A stretch of 15,032 nucleotides of DNA from assembly GCA_017560605.1 (NCBI GenBank), contig JAFZEQ010000032.1, forward strand, positions 1-15,032. The letters are read 5' to 3'. Below, one piece after another: positions 6,266 to 14,357 of this stretch (positions are counted from its first letter, which is position 1; every line of letters begins with the position of its first letter). This DNA is from Paludibacteraceae bacterium. GTDB taxonomy: Bacteria > Bacteroidota > Bacteroidia > Bacteroidales > Paludibacteraceae. The notes beneath the pieces are model-generated. The model was not told the origin of the DNA, did no database searches, and saw only the letters and a program-made list of their open reading frames with translations. Both the position numbers and the translations under genes were made by a program.

Positions 6266-7285
6266 ATGAAGCAGATACATGATGAAGATCGCCTATACCG
6301 CTTTCTTCTCCCAATGGTAAACTGGCTATTTCGCCATTCATACCGCCATATTAAATACGTAGGTAAAGAGAACATCCCTACTGATGGCGCTGTGATATTT
6401 GCCCCAAATCACACGAATGCTTTACAGGATGCTCTAGCTGTATTATCTATCAACTCAGAGCGAAAAGTATTCGTAGCACGTGCTGATATTTTCCGAAACA
6501 AAAGACTTGCTAAGATACTTAGTTGGCTTAAAATCATGCCTATCCGTCGTATGCGCGACGGAGCTAGCGAAGTGCTTAAAAACGATGAAACCGTAGAACG
6601 CGCTATCGACACATTGCAAGAGGGTGTACCATTTTGTATATTACCTGAAGGCACTCATCGTACAAAACACTCATTATTACCATTAGGCAAAGGTATTTTC
6701 CGTATCACCTTGCGTGCTAACGAAAAGTTTGGTAAAGAAAAACCTATTTATATTGTACCTGTAGGCTTAGAGTATAGCGATTGGTTCCACCTTTGGGACA
6801 CACTAATCATCAATATTGGTAAGCCTATCAATATGACTCAGTTTATAGCAGAGCATGCTGATTTAGAACAACCAAAATTGATACTTGCTATGCGCGAAGA
6901 ACTTACTAACCGCATGCGGGAGCAAATCATGTGGGTACCAGATGATGAAAATTACGAAAAAAACTGGGAAGAACTCAGAAAAACACCCCCAAAACAACTC
7001 AATTGGTTTCCTAAACACCGTATGCCAAAATGGTTGTTATTGCTAATGCTTGTTATTCTCTCCCCACTTGCATTAATAGCCGGTATCATTACTCTTCCGC
7101 TGTGGTTGGCATGGTTAATTATTCGCTGGAAAGTCAAAGATCCAGCCTTCCACAACTCTGTACAATTTGTGTGGCAATTGATTATTATCCCATTAACAGG
7201 ATTCATCGCATTACCATTCTGGGCATTCTTGCAAGAATATATGTATTTGGCTAGAAAATTCAATAAACCCGAAGAAACTAAATAG
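6266..7285 (+). CDS. PlsC-like 1-acyl-glycerol-3-phosphate acyltransferase family protein
   Basis: This 339-residue protein belongs to the membrane glycerolipid acyltransferases that transfer acyl chains to lysophospholipids or related acceptors at the inner membrane. Block I is FAPNHTNALQDAL (45-57); block III is ILPEGTHRTKHSLLPLGKG (125-143); block IV is around IVPVGLEY (163-170). The His49-Asp55 spacing is HX5D, one longer than the textbook HX4D; this form is, as I recall, seen in Bacteroidota relatives with NHxNxLxD. The C-terminal third adds hydrophobic segments (about 255-290 and 300-325) that probably anchor it in the membrane and are absent from short PlsC proteins. It is the first gene of a probable three-gene operon, 45 bases before the DUF819 gene. 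The acceptor (lysophosphatidic acid, ornithine lipid or other) cannot be read from sequence. Confidence 0.88.
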   Translation: MKQIHDEDRLYRFLLPMVNWLFRHSYRHIKYVGKENIPTDGAVIFAPNHTNALQDALAVLSINSERKVFVARADIFRNKRLAKILSWLKIMPIRRMRDGASEVLKNDETVERAIDTLQEGVPFCILPEGTHRTKHSLLPLGKGIFRITLRANEKFGKEKPIYIVPVGLEYSDWFHLWDTLIINIGKPINMTQFIAEHADLEQPKLILAMREELTNRMREQIMWVPDDENYEKNWEELRKTPPKQLNWFPKHRMPKWLLLLMLVILSPLALIAGIITLPLWLAWLIIRWKVKDPAFHNSVQFVWQLIIIPLTGFIALPFWAFLQEYMYLARKFNKPEETK

Positions 7286-7330
7286 GAATAATTCACCTAA
7301 TAAGTTGGAAAAAAAATAAAATTTTGTACT

Positions 7331-8506
7331 ATGATAAAAGCTTACATCATTTTAGCATGCTACATTCTCTTCCCCTTACTGATTATAGAGGGTTTCAAGC
7401 GATATGTCGCCATTCAAAAGATTGGCACTGTGGTACTTGCATACGCTGTCGGCATTATAGCATCACTCTGCGGAGTTTTCCACTTTTCCGATCCTACTGT
7501 GGCAGCCACATTTAGTAAACTACAATCAACACTGATGAGCGTAGCTGTACCTTTGGCTATTCCTCTTATGCTTTTCAATTGTGACTTCAAGCTTTGGACC
7601 AAAGCCCTTCCTAAGACAGCTTGGGCATTGGTAGCAGGCATTGGTGCAGTTGTTGTATCCGTCATTTCTGGTTACTTTATTTTCCGCAATTATGTGCCGG
7701 AAGCAGCCAAAGTATCGGGTATGATGACAGGTATCTATACTGGCGGAACAATGAACTTCAATGCGCTAGGAGCATCTCTAGGGGTAGACAAGTCAGTTAT
7801 GGCTATCGTCCTAGCATTCCAAATGGTAATTACTACACCATATATTTTCTTCTTATTAGGAGGAGGATATAAGATCTTCCGCAAGTTATTGCCATACAAG
7901 GATGTAACTCACAGAGGTCGCACTGACGACGGTTCTGTAGAAACAGCTGATGTAGAAAACTATCGCGGTATGTTAGAAAAGAACAACTTGCTAGGTATGA
8001 TCAAAGGCTTAGGATTGAGTATTGCTTTTCTTGCCGTAGGAGCAGGTCTAGCTGTGCTCACTACTGGTACCCTTAACGAGTTAGTGGTCATCCTCACCAT
8101 CACCACATTGTCTATTATTGCTTCGTTTTTCAAAAAAGTTCGCGAACTGCCTAAAACTTTTGAACTAGGAATGTTTTTTATCTTAGTCTTTAGTGTGATT
8201 GTGGCATCAATGTTCGACATCAATAGCGTAAACGGCGGTTCGTTATATATCGGAGGATTTGTATTGTGGATTATGGGCGTATCGGTAATATTACATTTGA
8301 TTCTCTGCCGTATAGCAAAAGTCAGTGGTGATTTATTCTGCGTTTGCCAAGTAGGTTTATTGTGTTCTCCTCCGTTCGTGCCTCCTATTGCAGGTGCTAT
8401 GAAAAACAAAAAAGTACTAATCTCTGGTATTGTCGTAGGTTTGGTGGGTTATGCCATCGGAACATACACAGGTGCCTTACTCGCACTAGTACTAGGAGGT
8501 TTCTAG
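7331..8506 (+). CDS. DUF819-family integral membrane protein, probable transporter
   Basis: This 391-residue, very hydrophobic protein has about ten predicted membrane segments. Landmarks fit the DUF819 (YjcL-like) family: VAVPLAIPLMLFNCDFKLW (71-89), GMMTGIYTGGTMNFNALG (130-147) and a C-terminal CQVGLLCSPPFVPPIAGAM (339-357). A charged cytoplasmic-type loop (about 184-220) splits the two halves, each containing a Gly/Pro-rich re-entrant-like stretch, suggesting an inverted-repeat transporter fold. The substrate is unknown. From memory, DUF819 genes in Bacteroidota can lie near murein-peptide salvage genes, which makes cell-wall peptides one guess, unsupported by this sequence itself. No promoter was found in the 45 bases upstream and only 26 bases separate it from the barrel gene, so cotranscription is likely. 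Confidence 0.85.
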   Translation: MIKAYIILACYILFPLLIIEGFKRYVAIQKIGTVVLAYAVGIIASLCGVFHFSDPTVAATFSKLQSTLMSVAVPLAIPLMLFNCDFKLWTKALPKTAWALVAGIGAVVVSVISGYFIFRNYVPEAAKVSGMMTGIYTGGTMNFNALGASLGVDKSVMAIVLAFQMVITTPYIFFLLGGGYKIFRKLLPYKDVTHRGRTDDGSVETADVENYRGMLEKNNLLGMIKGLGLSIAFLAVGAGLAVLTTGTLNELVVILTITTLSIIASFFKKVRELPKTFELGMFFILVFSVIVASMFDINSVNGGSLYIGGFVLWIMGVSVILHLILCRIAKVSGDLFCVCQVGLLCSPPFVPPIAGAMKNKKVLISGIVVGLVGYAIGTYTGALLALVLGGF

Positions 8507-8532
8507 AGTTAATAACTTAAAATTCAAAAACT

Positions 8533-10074
8533 ATGAAACGTTGTATACTATTCATATCTGCAGCTATATTAACATTGTCTATGCAGGCAGCAAAAAAGGA
8601 CAAGGTTCAGGAGGTAGACTCTCTTGGCAGAAAGATTAAAACGGGTTGGAACTTTGGTGTATTGCCATCAGTGGCCTTTGACGCAGATTTGGGTTTTCAA
8701 GGCGGAGCTTTGACTAATATTTATTACTACGGCGATGGTTCTCAATACCCGGAATACATCCACTCCATCTATGCAGAGGCGGCATATACAACCAAGAACT
8801 ATGGTATTTTCCGTGTAAACTACGATAGCAAGTATTTAATCCCTAAACATCGTTTGACATTGGATGCCACATACCAGCCTGATGCGATGTGCGATTTCTA
8901 CGGTTTCAATGGTTATCAATCTGTTTATGACCAAGACTATCACAAGTGGAAAAAAGACCAAAGCAAGATGGGCGATCCTACTGAATACCAATCGCGTGCA
9001 TTTTACAAATACAAACGCGACCTCTTCCGTTTTGCGGCTGATATTGAGGGTACTATATGGAAAAACATCAAATGGAATGCAGGTTTAGGTGTCTTGGGTT
9101 ATATGATTGACGAATGTGACATTGACATGCTCAATGGCAAAAATGAATTTAATCCAGAGCTACCGCTAGCTGACCAAAAAGCCATGAACGAGAATGTTGA
9201 AGGCTTGTACGAGAAATATGTCAAGTGGGGCATCATCGACCAAAACGAAGCCAAAGGAGGCTGGCACCCTTACTTGCGTGCTGGTATAACCTACGATAGT
9301 CGTGATCAACGTACTTGCCCTACCAAAGGTATATATGCGGATGCATTCTTTACATATACCGCAGCATTTAATGCCAAATACGGAATGCAAGCAGATGCAG
9401 GCTATAACCACTTGCAATTTAACTTCAATTTCCGCCACTATGTTCCTGTATATAAAGACCGTATAACATTTTCGTATCGTATTGGTACACAAAACAATAT
9501 CGCAGGCAAGTCGCCTTTCTATATGAACACCTATCTGAACACGCTGTTTATTCAACGCGTGATGTACGAGGGATTGGGCGGTGCCAACTCGTTGCGTGGT
9601 ATTATGCGCAACCGAATTCTAGCCAATGGTTTTGCATATGCCAATATAGAACTCCGTGCCAAAGTGGCAAAGTTCGATATCGGCAAACAACACTTCTATA
9701 TCGGTTTGGCTCCGTTCTTTGATTTGGGCGTGATTACACAACCATATAAGTTAGATGAAGATAAAATTGAGGCAGCACATCTCAAGGATTATATAGAATC
9801 CAATGCCCTTGCACTAATTGACAAAGAAACAGTACCAACATTGCCTTTGAGCAGCTATTTTAGCACTTACACAACAGACGACAATCTGTTAGGTATACCT
9901 ACCGAGCACATTGATCAATCCAAAGTATACCTTCCTCACATGGCAGCTGGTCTCGGTTTGAAGGTGGCGATGAATGAGAACTTTGTCCTGTCAGTAGACT
10001 GGGCTATGGCTTTGAACAAACAAGACAATGCAAAATGGGCTAACTTCTACATCAAGATGGGATATCTCTTTTAG
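8533..10074 (+). CDS. Omp85-superfamily outer-membrane beta-barrel lacking POTRA domains
   Basis: The 513-residue product starts with a signal peptide (hydrophobic core about 4-17, cleavage probably after the AxA-like MQAA at 17-20). The rest is beta-rich with alternating aromatic/polar strands and ends in the aromatic MGYLF, typical of outer-membrane barrels. PYLRAGITYDSRD (246-258) followed by PTKGIYADAFF (263-273) and the GLGGANSLRGIMRNR stretch (347-361) resemble the BamA/TamA C-terminal barrel, with LRGI at 354-357 in the position of the VRGF/Y loop-6 motif. Barrel sequence begins soon after the signal, leaving no space for POTRA repeats, so it resembles POTRA-less (noNterm) Omp85 proteins. 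It closes the acyltransferase-DUF819 operon and is followed by a hairpin terminator. Substrate and role are unknown. Confidence 0.82.
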   Translation: MKRCILFISAAILTLSMQAAKKDKVQEVDSLGRKIKTGWNFGVLPSVAFDADLGFQGGALTNIYYYGDGSQYPEYIHSIYAEAAYTTKNYGIFRVNYDSKYLIPKHRLTLDATYQPDAMCDFYGFNGYQSVYDQDYHKWKKDQSKMGDPTEYQSRAFYKYKRDLFRFAADIEGTIWKNIKWNAGLGVLGYMIDECDIDMLNGKNEFNPELPLADQKAMNENVEGLYEKYVKWGIIDQNEAKGGWHPYLRAGITYDSRDQRTCPTKGIYADAFFTYTAAFNAKYGMQADAGYNHLQFNFNFRHYVPVYKDRITFSYRIGTQNNIAGKSPFYMNTYLNTLFIQRVMYEGLGGANSLRGIMRNRILANGFAYANIELRAKVAKFDIGKQHFYIGLAPFFDLGVITQPYKLDEDKIEAAHLKDYIESNALALIDKETVPTLPLSSYFSTYTTDDNLLGIPTEHIDQSKVYLPHMAAGLGLKVAMNENFVLSVDWAMALNKQDNAKWANFYIKMGYLF

Positions 10075-10098
10075 TGTTGAAAGTTGAAAATAAAAGTT

Positions 10099-10130
10099 AA
10101 GAGTGTTTGTAAAAGCGAACACTCTTTTTT
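10099..10130 (+). terminator. Rho-independent terminator of the barrel operon
   Basis: AAGAGTGTTTG (10099-10109) pairs with CGAACACTCTT (10116-10126), one wobble, six-base loop, followed by a T run to 10130. It begins 24 bases after the barrel stop. Just before it are two tandem GTTGAAA units (10076-10089). Confidence 0.88.
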
Positions 10131-10140
10131 GTTTCTATCT

Positions 10141-10184
10141 AGCAGAAGATAAGCGGAGGATAAGCAGAAGATAAGCAGTAGATA
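10141..10184 (+). repeat. Four-unit 11-bp tandem repeat upstream of namZ promoter
   Basis: Units are AGCAGAAGATA (10141), AGCGGAGGATA (10152), AGCAGAAGATA (10163) and AGCAGTAGATA (10174), 11 bp each; units 1 and 3 are identical. The array ends 28 bases before the namZ -33 box. The period is close to one DNA helical turn, so any bound protein would face one side. Confidence 0.9.
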
Positions 10185-10212
10185 AAAAAGTTTTATATAA
10201 AGTATATAAACA

Positions 10213-10244
10213 TTTGCGTAATTCGAAGAATTTTAGTAATTTTG
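10213..10244 (+). promoter_or_regulatory. namZ operon promoter with internal palindrome
   Basis: TTTG (10213-10216) and TAATTTTG (10237-10244) are separated by exactly 20 bases. Between them lies the inverted repeat AATTC-GAA-GAATT (10220-10232), a possible operator position that would block polymerase. The leader to the ATG is about 45 bases and AT-rich. Confidence 0.8.
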
Positions 10245-10295
10245 CAGCGTAATATGTACAAATGTGTATAAATATAAAAAAGCAATCTATATATC

Positions 10296-11525
10296 ATGAA
10301 AACAATCAAAAGTATTATCTTGAGTTTATTGCTGATTTTCACAGCATCCGTTAGCGCAGCTAAAGTACAAACCGGTATCGAAGTGCTCCGAGCAAATGGT
10401 TTCAAATTGCTTGAAGGCAAACGCGTTGGTCTGACAACTAACCCTACAGGTGTGGATAGTAATCTCAAATCTACAATTGATATTCTCTGGGAAGCTGAGA
10501 ATGTAAACCTTGTCGCACTCTATGGTCCAGAGCATGGTGTGCGCGGTAATGTTCATGCAGGTGACGCAGTGGACAACGAAGTAGACAAGAAGACTGGTCT
10601 CAAGATGTATTCACTCTATGGCAAGACCAAAAAGCCTAACAAAGAGATGATGGATGAGATCGATGTGATGGTATATGACATTCAAGATAACGGATGCCGC
10701 AGCTATACATATATCTCTACAATGGGTATGCTTATGGAAGCATGTATTGAGCACGGTAAAGAGTTGATCGTATTGGATCGTCCTAACCCACTTGGCGGAG
10801 AAAAAATTGAAGGTTGCTTAGTAGAAGATGGTTATATCTCATTTGTAAGTCAATTTAAGATCCCATATTTGTATGGTCAGACCCCAGGCGAGTTGGCATT
10901 GTACTTAAATGCAACAGACTACGACAACAAATGCAAGTTGACTGTAGTTAAGATGAAGGGTTGGAAACGCGATATGACATGGGATGAGACTGGTCTCGAG
11001 TGGATAGTAGCATCTCCTCACGTGCCACATGGACAATCTGCAGTATTCTACCCTGTAACAGGTATCTTTGGTGAGTTTAGCTATATCAGTATTGGTGTGG
11101 GTTACACTTTGCCTTTTGAGGTAATGGGTGCACCATGGATTAGCGCCGACACCTTAGCTGAGGCTATGAATGCGTTGAAATTACCTGGATTGGAGTTCCG
11201 CCCGATATACTACAAGCCATATTATAGTACCTTCAAGGGTGAATTATGCCAAGGTGTTCAAATACATATTTTGGACTACGAGAAAGCACGTCTAAGCGAG
11301 GTTCAGTTCTTGGTAGTACAAGAATTGATGCGCCTATGGCCAGAGAAGGATTGGTTCAAATTGTGCAACCAACAACGCTTTGGTATGTTCGACAAAGTAT
11401 GTGGTACCAACAAGATTCGCGAGATGTTTGGCAAACGTTACCAATGGGAAGATATTCGCGAGTATTGGTACAAAGATGTAGAAGCATATCGTAAAGCATC
11501 TAGCAAGTATTACTTGTACAAGTAA
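10296..11525 (+). CDS. namZ: Exo-beta-N-acetylmuramidase NamZ (DUF1343, GH171)
   Basis: Characterised NamZ enzymes (Bacillus subtilis, Tannerella forsythia) remove MurNAc from the non-reducing ends of peptidoglycan fragments. This 409-residue protein begins with a signal peptide (hydrophobic core about 6-18, cleavage probably after VSAA near 22), so it acts outside the cytoplasm, most likely in the periplasm. Family blocks are GLTTNPTGVD (45-54), LYGPEHGVRG (75-84, with Glu79 of the conserved PEHG), VYDIQDNGCRSYTYISTM (126-143), VLDRPNPLGG (159-168), YLYGQTPGELALYLN (191-205) and SPHVPHG (240-246). The length is normal for the family. It is first in an apparent operon with a D-lactate-type dehydrogenase 44 bases downstream and has its own promoter. 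The linked genes suggest MurNAc salvage; MurNAc uptake and MurQ/MurK are not in the window. Confidence 0.92.
   Translation: MKTIKSIILSLLLIFTASVSAAKVQTGIEVLRANGFKLLEGKRVGLTTNPTGVDSNLKSTIDILWEAENVNLVALYGPEHGVRGNVHAGDAVDNEVDKKTGLKMYSLYGKTKKPNKEMMDEIDVMVYDIQDNGCRSYTYISTMGMLMEACIEHGKELIVLDRPNPLGGEKIEGCLVEDGYISFVSQFKIPYLYGQTPGELALYLNATDYDNKCKLTVVKMKGWKRDMTWDETGLEWIVASPHVPHGQSAVFYPVTGIFGEFSYISIGVGYTLPFEVMGAPWISADTLAEAMNALKLPGLEFRPIYYKPYYSTFKGELCQGVQIHILDYEKARLSEVQFLVVQELMRLWPEKDWFKLCNQQRFGMFDKVCGTNKIREMFGKRYQWEDIREYWYKDVEAYRKASSKYYLYK
11510..11525. repeat. Perfect 16-bp palindrome over the namZ stop codon
   Basis: TTACTTGTACAAGTAA is its own reverse complement and ends with the namZ TAA (11523-11525). 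A second, 8-bp palindrome CGTTAACG lies at 11537-11544. Both sit just before the dehydrogenase gene and might be regulator sites or chance; there is no T run, so it is not a standard terminator. Confidence 0.6.
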
Positions 11526-11569
11526 GCATGTAAGTGCGTTAACGATTTTAAGAACATTAGATTAAAACA

Positions 11570-14353
11570 ATGAAAAAATATATCGAACGATTAGCGTGGG
11601 GAACAGACGCCGGTTTCTATCGTCTAATCCCACAGGAAGTTCTTCATCCAGCCACTGAGCAAGATATTATTAAGATTATTGCTCGCGCGCATAGCGAAAA
11701 GAAGCATATTACTTTTCGCGCAGCAGGTACCAGTTTGAGTGGCCAAGCCATCAGCGATAGTCTATTGGTGGTTTGCGGCAAAAAATGGGAGCAATATACC
11801 GTACACGATGAAGGCAATAGCATTACTCTACAACCAGGTATTGTAGGTCAACGAGTAAATGAAATACTGAAACCATATGGCAAGTATTTCACTCCAGATC
11901 CTGCTAGTTTGAAGTCTGCTATGGTTGGCGGTATTGTAATGAACAATGCCTCTGGTATGTGCTGTGGTACACACGCCAATAGTTATCGCGCATTGCAATC
12001 GGTACGTATCGTATTGGCAGATGGAACAGTCTTGGATACTGCCGATGAGAATAGTCGTGCTGCATTTGCACAGAGTCACCCCCATTTTATTCGTAAGATA
12101 GAGGAATTGCGTGATCAAACACGCAAAAATGCTACATTGATGGAGCGTATCCGTCGCAAATATAGCATTAAGAACGTGACTGGTTTAACCATATTGCCAT
12201 TTGCAGAATACGATGATCCATTTGATATCATTGCCCATTTGATGGTAGGTAGCGAGGGCACCCTAGCCTTCCTTTCATCCATCACTATGACTACAGGCGA
12301 TATTTGCGGTTACTCATCTTCATCTCTCCTACTCTTCCCGACAACCAAGTCTGCTTGCGAAGCTATTATTGAGATGAAAGCAACAGGTATGTTATCTGCG
12401 GCTGAGTTCTTTGACCGTAAGGCTATGCAAACGGTAGAAAAAGATTTCCCTGAACTTCAAGGTCTTCCTCAGGATGCTGGTGCAGTATTGATACGAACCG
12501 ACGCAAGTACACAAGAGGAGTTAGAGCAGAAGAACGAAGTACTACAGAAAGTACTGAACACCTATACATTATGCCAAGAGGCACAATTCACTTCTGATCC
12601 AGTATTGACGGGTAAATATTGGGCTATGCGTTCGGGTATTTTCCCAGCAGTAGGTGGAACACGCGAGATTGGAACAACCTGCTTGATTGAGGACATTGCT
12701 TTCCCTGTCAAACATTTAGCAGAAGCAACTCTAGCATTGCAGCAATTATTCAAAGAGCATAATTACCCTGAAGCTGTTATTTATGGACACGCATTGGAAG
12801 GTAATTATCACTTTATCTTGAACCAACGCTTTGATAGTCCTCAAGCTATTGAGCAGTACGATCATATGATGCGTGCGGTAGTTGACCTAGTGGTAGATCA
12901 ATACGATGGTAGTTTGAAAGCTGAGCACGGTACGGGTCGCAATATGGCACCATTTGTACGTCGCGAGTGGGGAGATGATGCATATGAATTGATGTGTGAG
13001 GTTAAACAACTCTTTGACCCTAATAACATCATGAATCCAGGGGTTATCTTCAACGAGGATCCTGCATCATATTTGCAACACATCAAACCATTGCCAGAGG
13101 TACATCAGATGATTGACCGATGTATTGAATGTGGCTTCTGCGAAGTTAACTGTGTAAGTTGTGGTTTCGCATTGTCTAGCCGTCAGCGCATTGTTGTGCA
13201 ACGCGAATTAGCACGTTTGCACGCATCTGCTCAAGCAGGCAACAAGGCCGATGCCAGCCTTGAGAAGCAACTAAAGAAGCAGTTTGCTAAGATTGGCCGT
13301 GACTTGTGTGCTGGTGACGGATTGTGTTCAACATCTTGTCCACTAAAAATCAATGTAGGCGAGTACATACACATCGTTCGCGAGCACGATATGAGCGAGA
13401 CTGGCAAAGTTATTGGTCGTTGGGCTGGTAAAAACTTGGCTAGCATAGGATCTGCATTAACGGGCATTTTAGGTGTAGCACATGTGGCTAAAAGCGTGAT
13501 AGGCGACAAATTGACCACTATGACGGGTAAAGCTATGCACAATATGTCAGGTGGTCTCATACCATTATGGACGCCATCATTACCTAAACCAGTCACTAAG
13601 AAGGATATAGAAACTGCTAAAGAATACGGAGCCGTAAATGGTTTAAAAGGTCTACGTGATAAGCGTGTAGTATATTTCCCTTCATGTTTGAACCAACGTT
13701 TGAGCACTCCTGGCAAACCGTTAGTAAATGACGTGACTGAATTGCTGAACAAAGCTGGCTTTGAGGTTATCTTCCCTGCAGATATGCAGAACCTATGTTG
13801 TGGCACTATATGGGAAAGCAAGGGTATGCCAGAAGAAGCAGACCGTAAGGCAGCAGAATTAGAGTTGGCATTGCTAAAAGCCAGTGAGTATGGTAAATGG
13901 CCTGTTTTGTGTGATCAAAGTCCATGCTTGCATCGTATGCGCCATACTATGCAACATTTGCACTTGTACGAGCCTGCTGAATTTATTGATAAGTTTGTGT
14001 TGAGCGAAGTAGAGATTACTCCTTTGGATGCTTGTGTGGCTGTTCACGTAACATGTTCTACACGTCAAATGGGCTTGGCAGATACCATCGTTCGTGTAGC
14101 CAAAGCATGCGCAAAGAACGTGCTCGTACCACAAGAGATAGGCTGCTGCGCATTTGCTGGCGACAAGGGATTCACAGAACCAGAACTAAACGAATGGGCA
14201 CTACGCAAGCTCAAACCACAGATTCAAGAAGCTGGTGCTACGATGGGTGTTAGCAACTCTCGCACATGTGAGATTGGTTTAACCACACATTCTGGCATCG
14301 AATATCATAGCATTGCTCACCTAGTAAACAAGGTAAGTAAGACCAAGCTATAA
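11570..14353 (+). CDS. Fused FAD-binding and 4Fe-4S D-2-hydroxyacid dehydrogenase (D-lactate dehydrogenase type)
   Basis: This 927-residue protein joins a GlcD-like flavin half and a GlcF-like iron-sulfur half in one chain, as in quinone-linked D-lactate and D-2-hydroxyglutarate dehydrogenases (Dld2/YdiJ type). The FAD-binding type 4 domain covers about 20-245 (FRAAGTSLSGQA at 49-60, FTPDPASLKSAMVGGIVMNN at 107-126, VGSEGTLAF at 226-234). The C-terminal flavin domain runs to about 492, including YGHALEGNYHF (405-415) and EHGTGRN (452-458). Cluster 1 ligands are Cys518, 521, 524 and 528; cluster 2 ligands are Cys580, 586 and 590. Two CCG-type domains follow, with CCG at 743-745 and a second Cys-Cys pair at 859-860. 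Oxidation of D-lactate to pyruvate with electrons passed to quinone is likely, but 2-hydroxyglutarate or glycolate is possible. It lies between namZ and a CYTH gene four bases away. Confidence 0.92.
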   Translation: MKKYIERLAWGTDAGFYRLIPQEVLHPATEQDIIKIIARAHSEKKHITFRAAGTSLSGQAISDSLLVVCGKKWEQYTVHDEGNSITLQPGIVGQRVNEILKPYGKYFTPDPASLKSAMVGGIVMNNASGMCCGTHANSYRALQSVRIVLADGTVLDTADENSRAAFAQSHPHFIRKIEELRDQTRKNATLMERIRRKYSIKNVTGLTILPFAEYDDPFDIIAHLMVGSEGTLAFLSSITMTTGDICGYSSSSLLLFPTTKSACEAIIEMKATGMLSAAEFFDRKAMQTVEKDFPELQGLPQDAGAVLIRTDASTQEELEQKNEVLQKVLNTYTLCQEAQFTSDPVLTGKYWAMRSGIFPAVGGTREIGTTCLIEDIAFPVKHLAEATLALQQLFKEHNYPEAVIYGHALEGNYHFILNQRFDSPQAIEQYDHMMRAVVDLVVDQYDGSLKAEHGTGRNMAPFVRREWGDDAYELMCEVKQLFDPNNIMNPGVIFNEDPASYLQHIKPLPEVHQMIDRCIECGFCEVNCVSCGFALSSRQRIVVQRELARLHASAQAGNKADASLEKQLKKQFAKIGRDLCAGDGLCSTSCPLKINVGEYIHIVREHDMSETGKVIGRWAGKNLASIGSALTGILGVAHVAKSVIGDKLTTMTGKAMHNMSGGLIPLWTPSLPKPVTKKDIETAKEYGAVNGLKGLRDKRVVYFPSCLNQRLSTPGKPLVNDVTELLNKAGFEVIFPADMQNLCCGTIWESKGMPEEADRKAAELELALLKASEYGKWPVLCDQSPCLHRMRHTMQHLHLYEPAEFIDKFVLSEVEITPLDACVAVHVTCSTRQMGLADTIVRVAKACAKNVLVPQEIGCCAFAGDKGFTEPELNEWALRKLKPQIQEAGATMGVSNSRTCEIGLTTHSGIEYHSIAHLVNKVSKTKL

Positions 14354-14357
14354 AAAG

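Noticed and set aside
7299..7330. Possible promoter before the DUF819 gene (TTTTG near 7322)
   Set aside because: The required TA is absent two bases before TTTG, no TTG lies 20 bases upstream, and the predicted start would fall inside the coding region.
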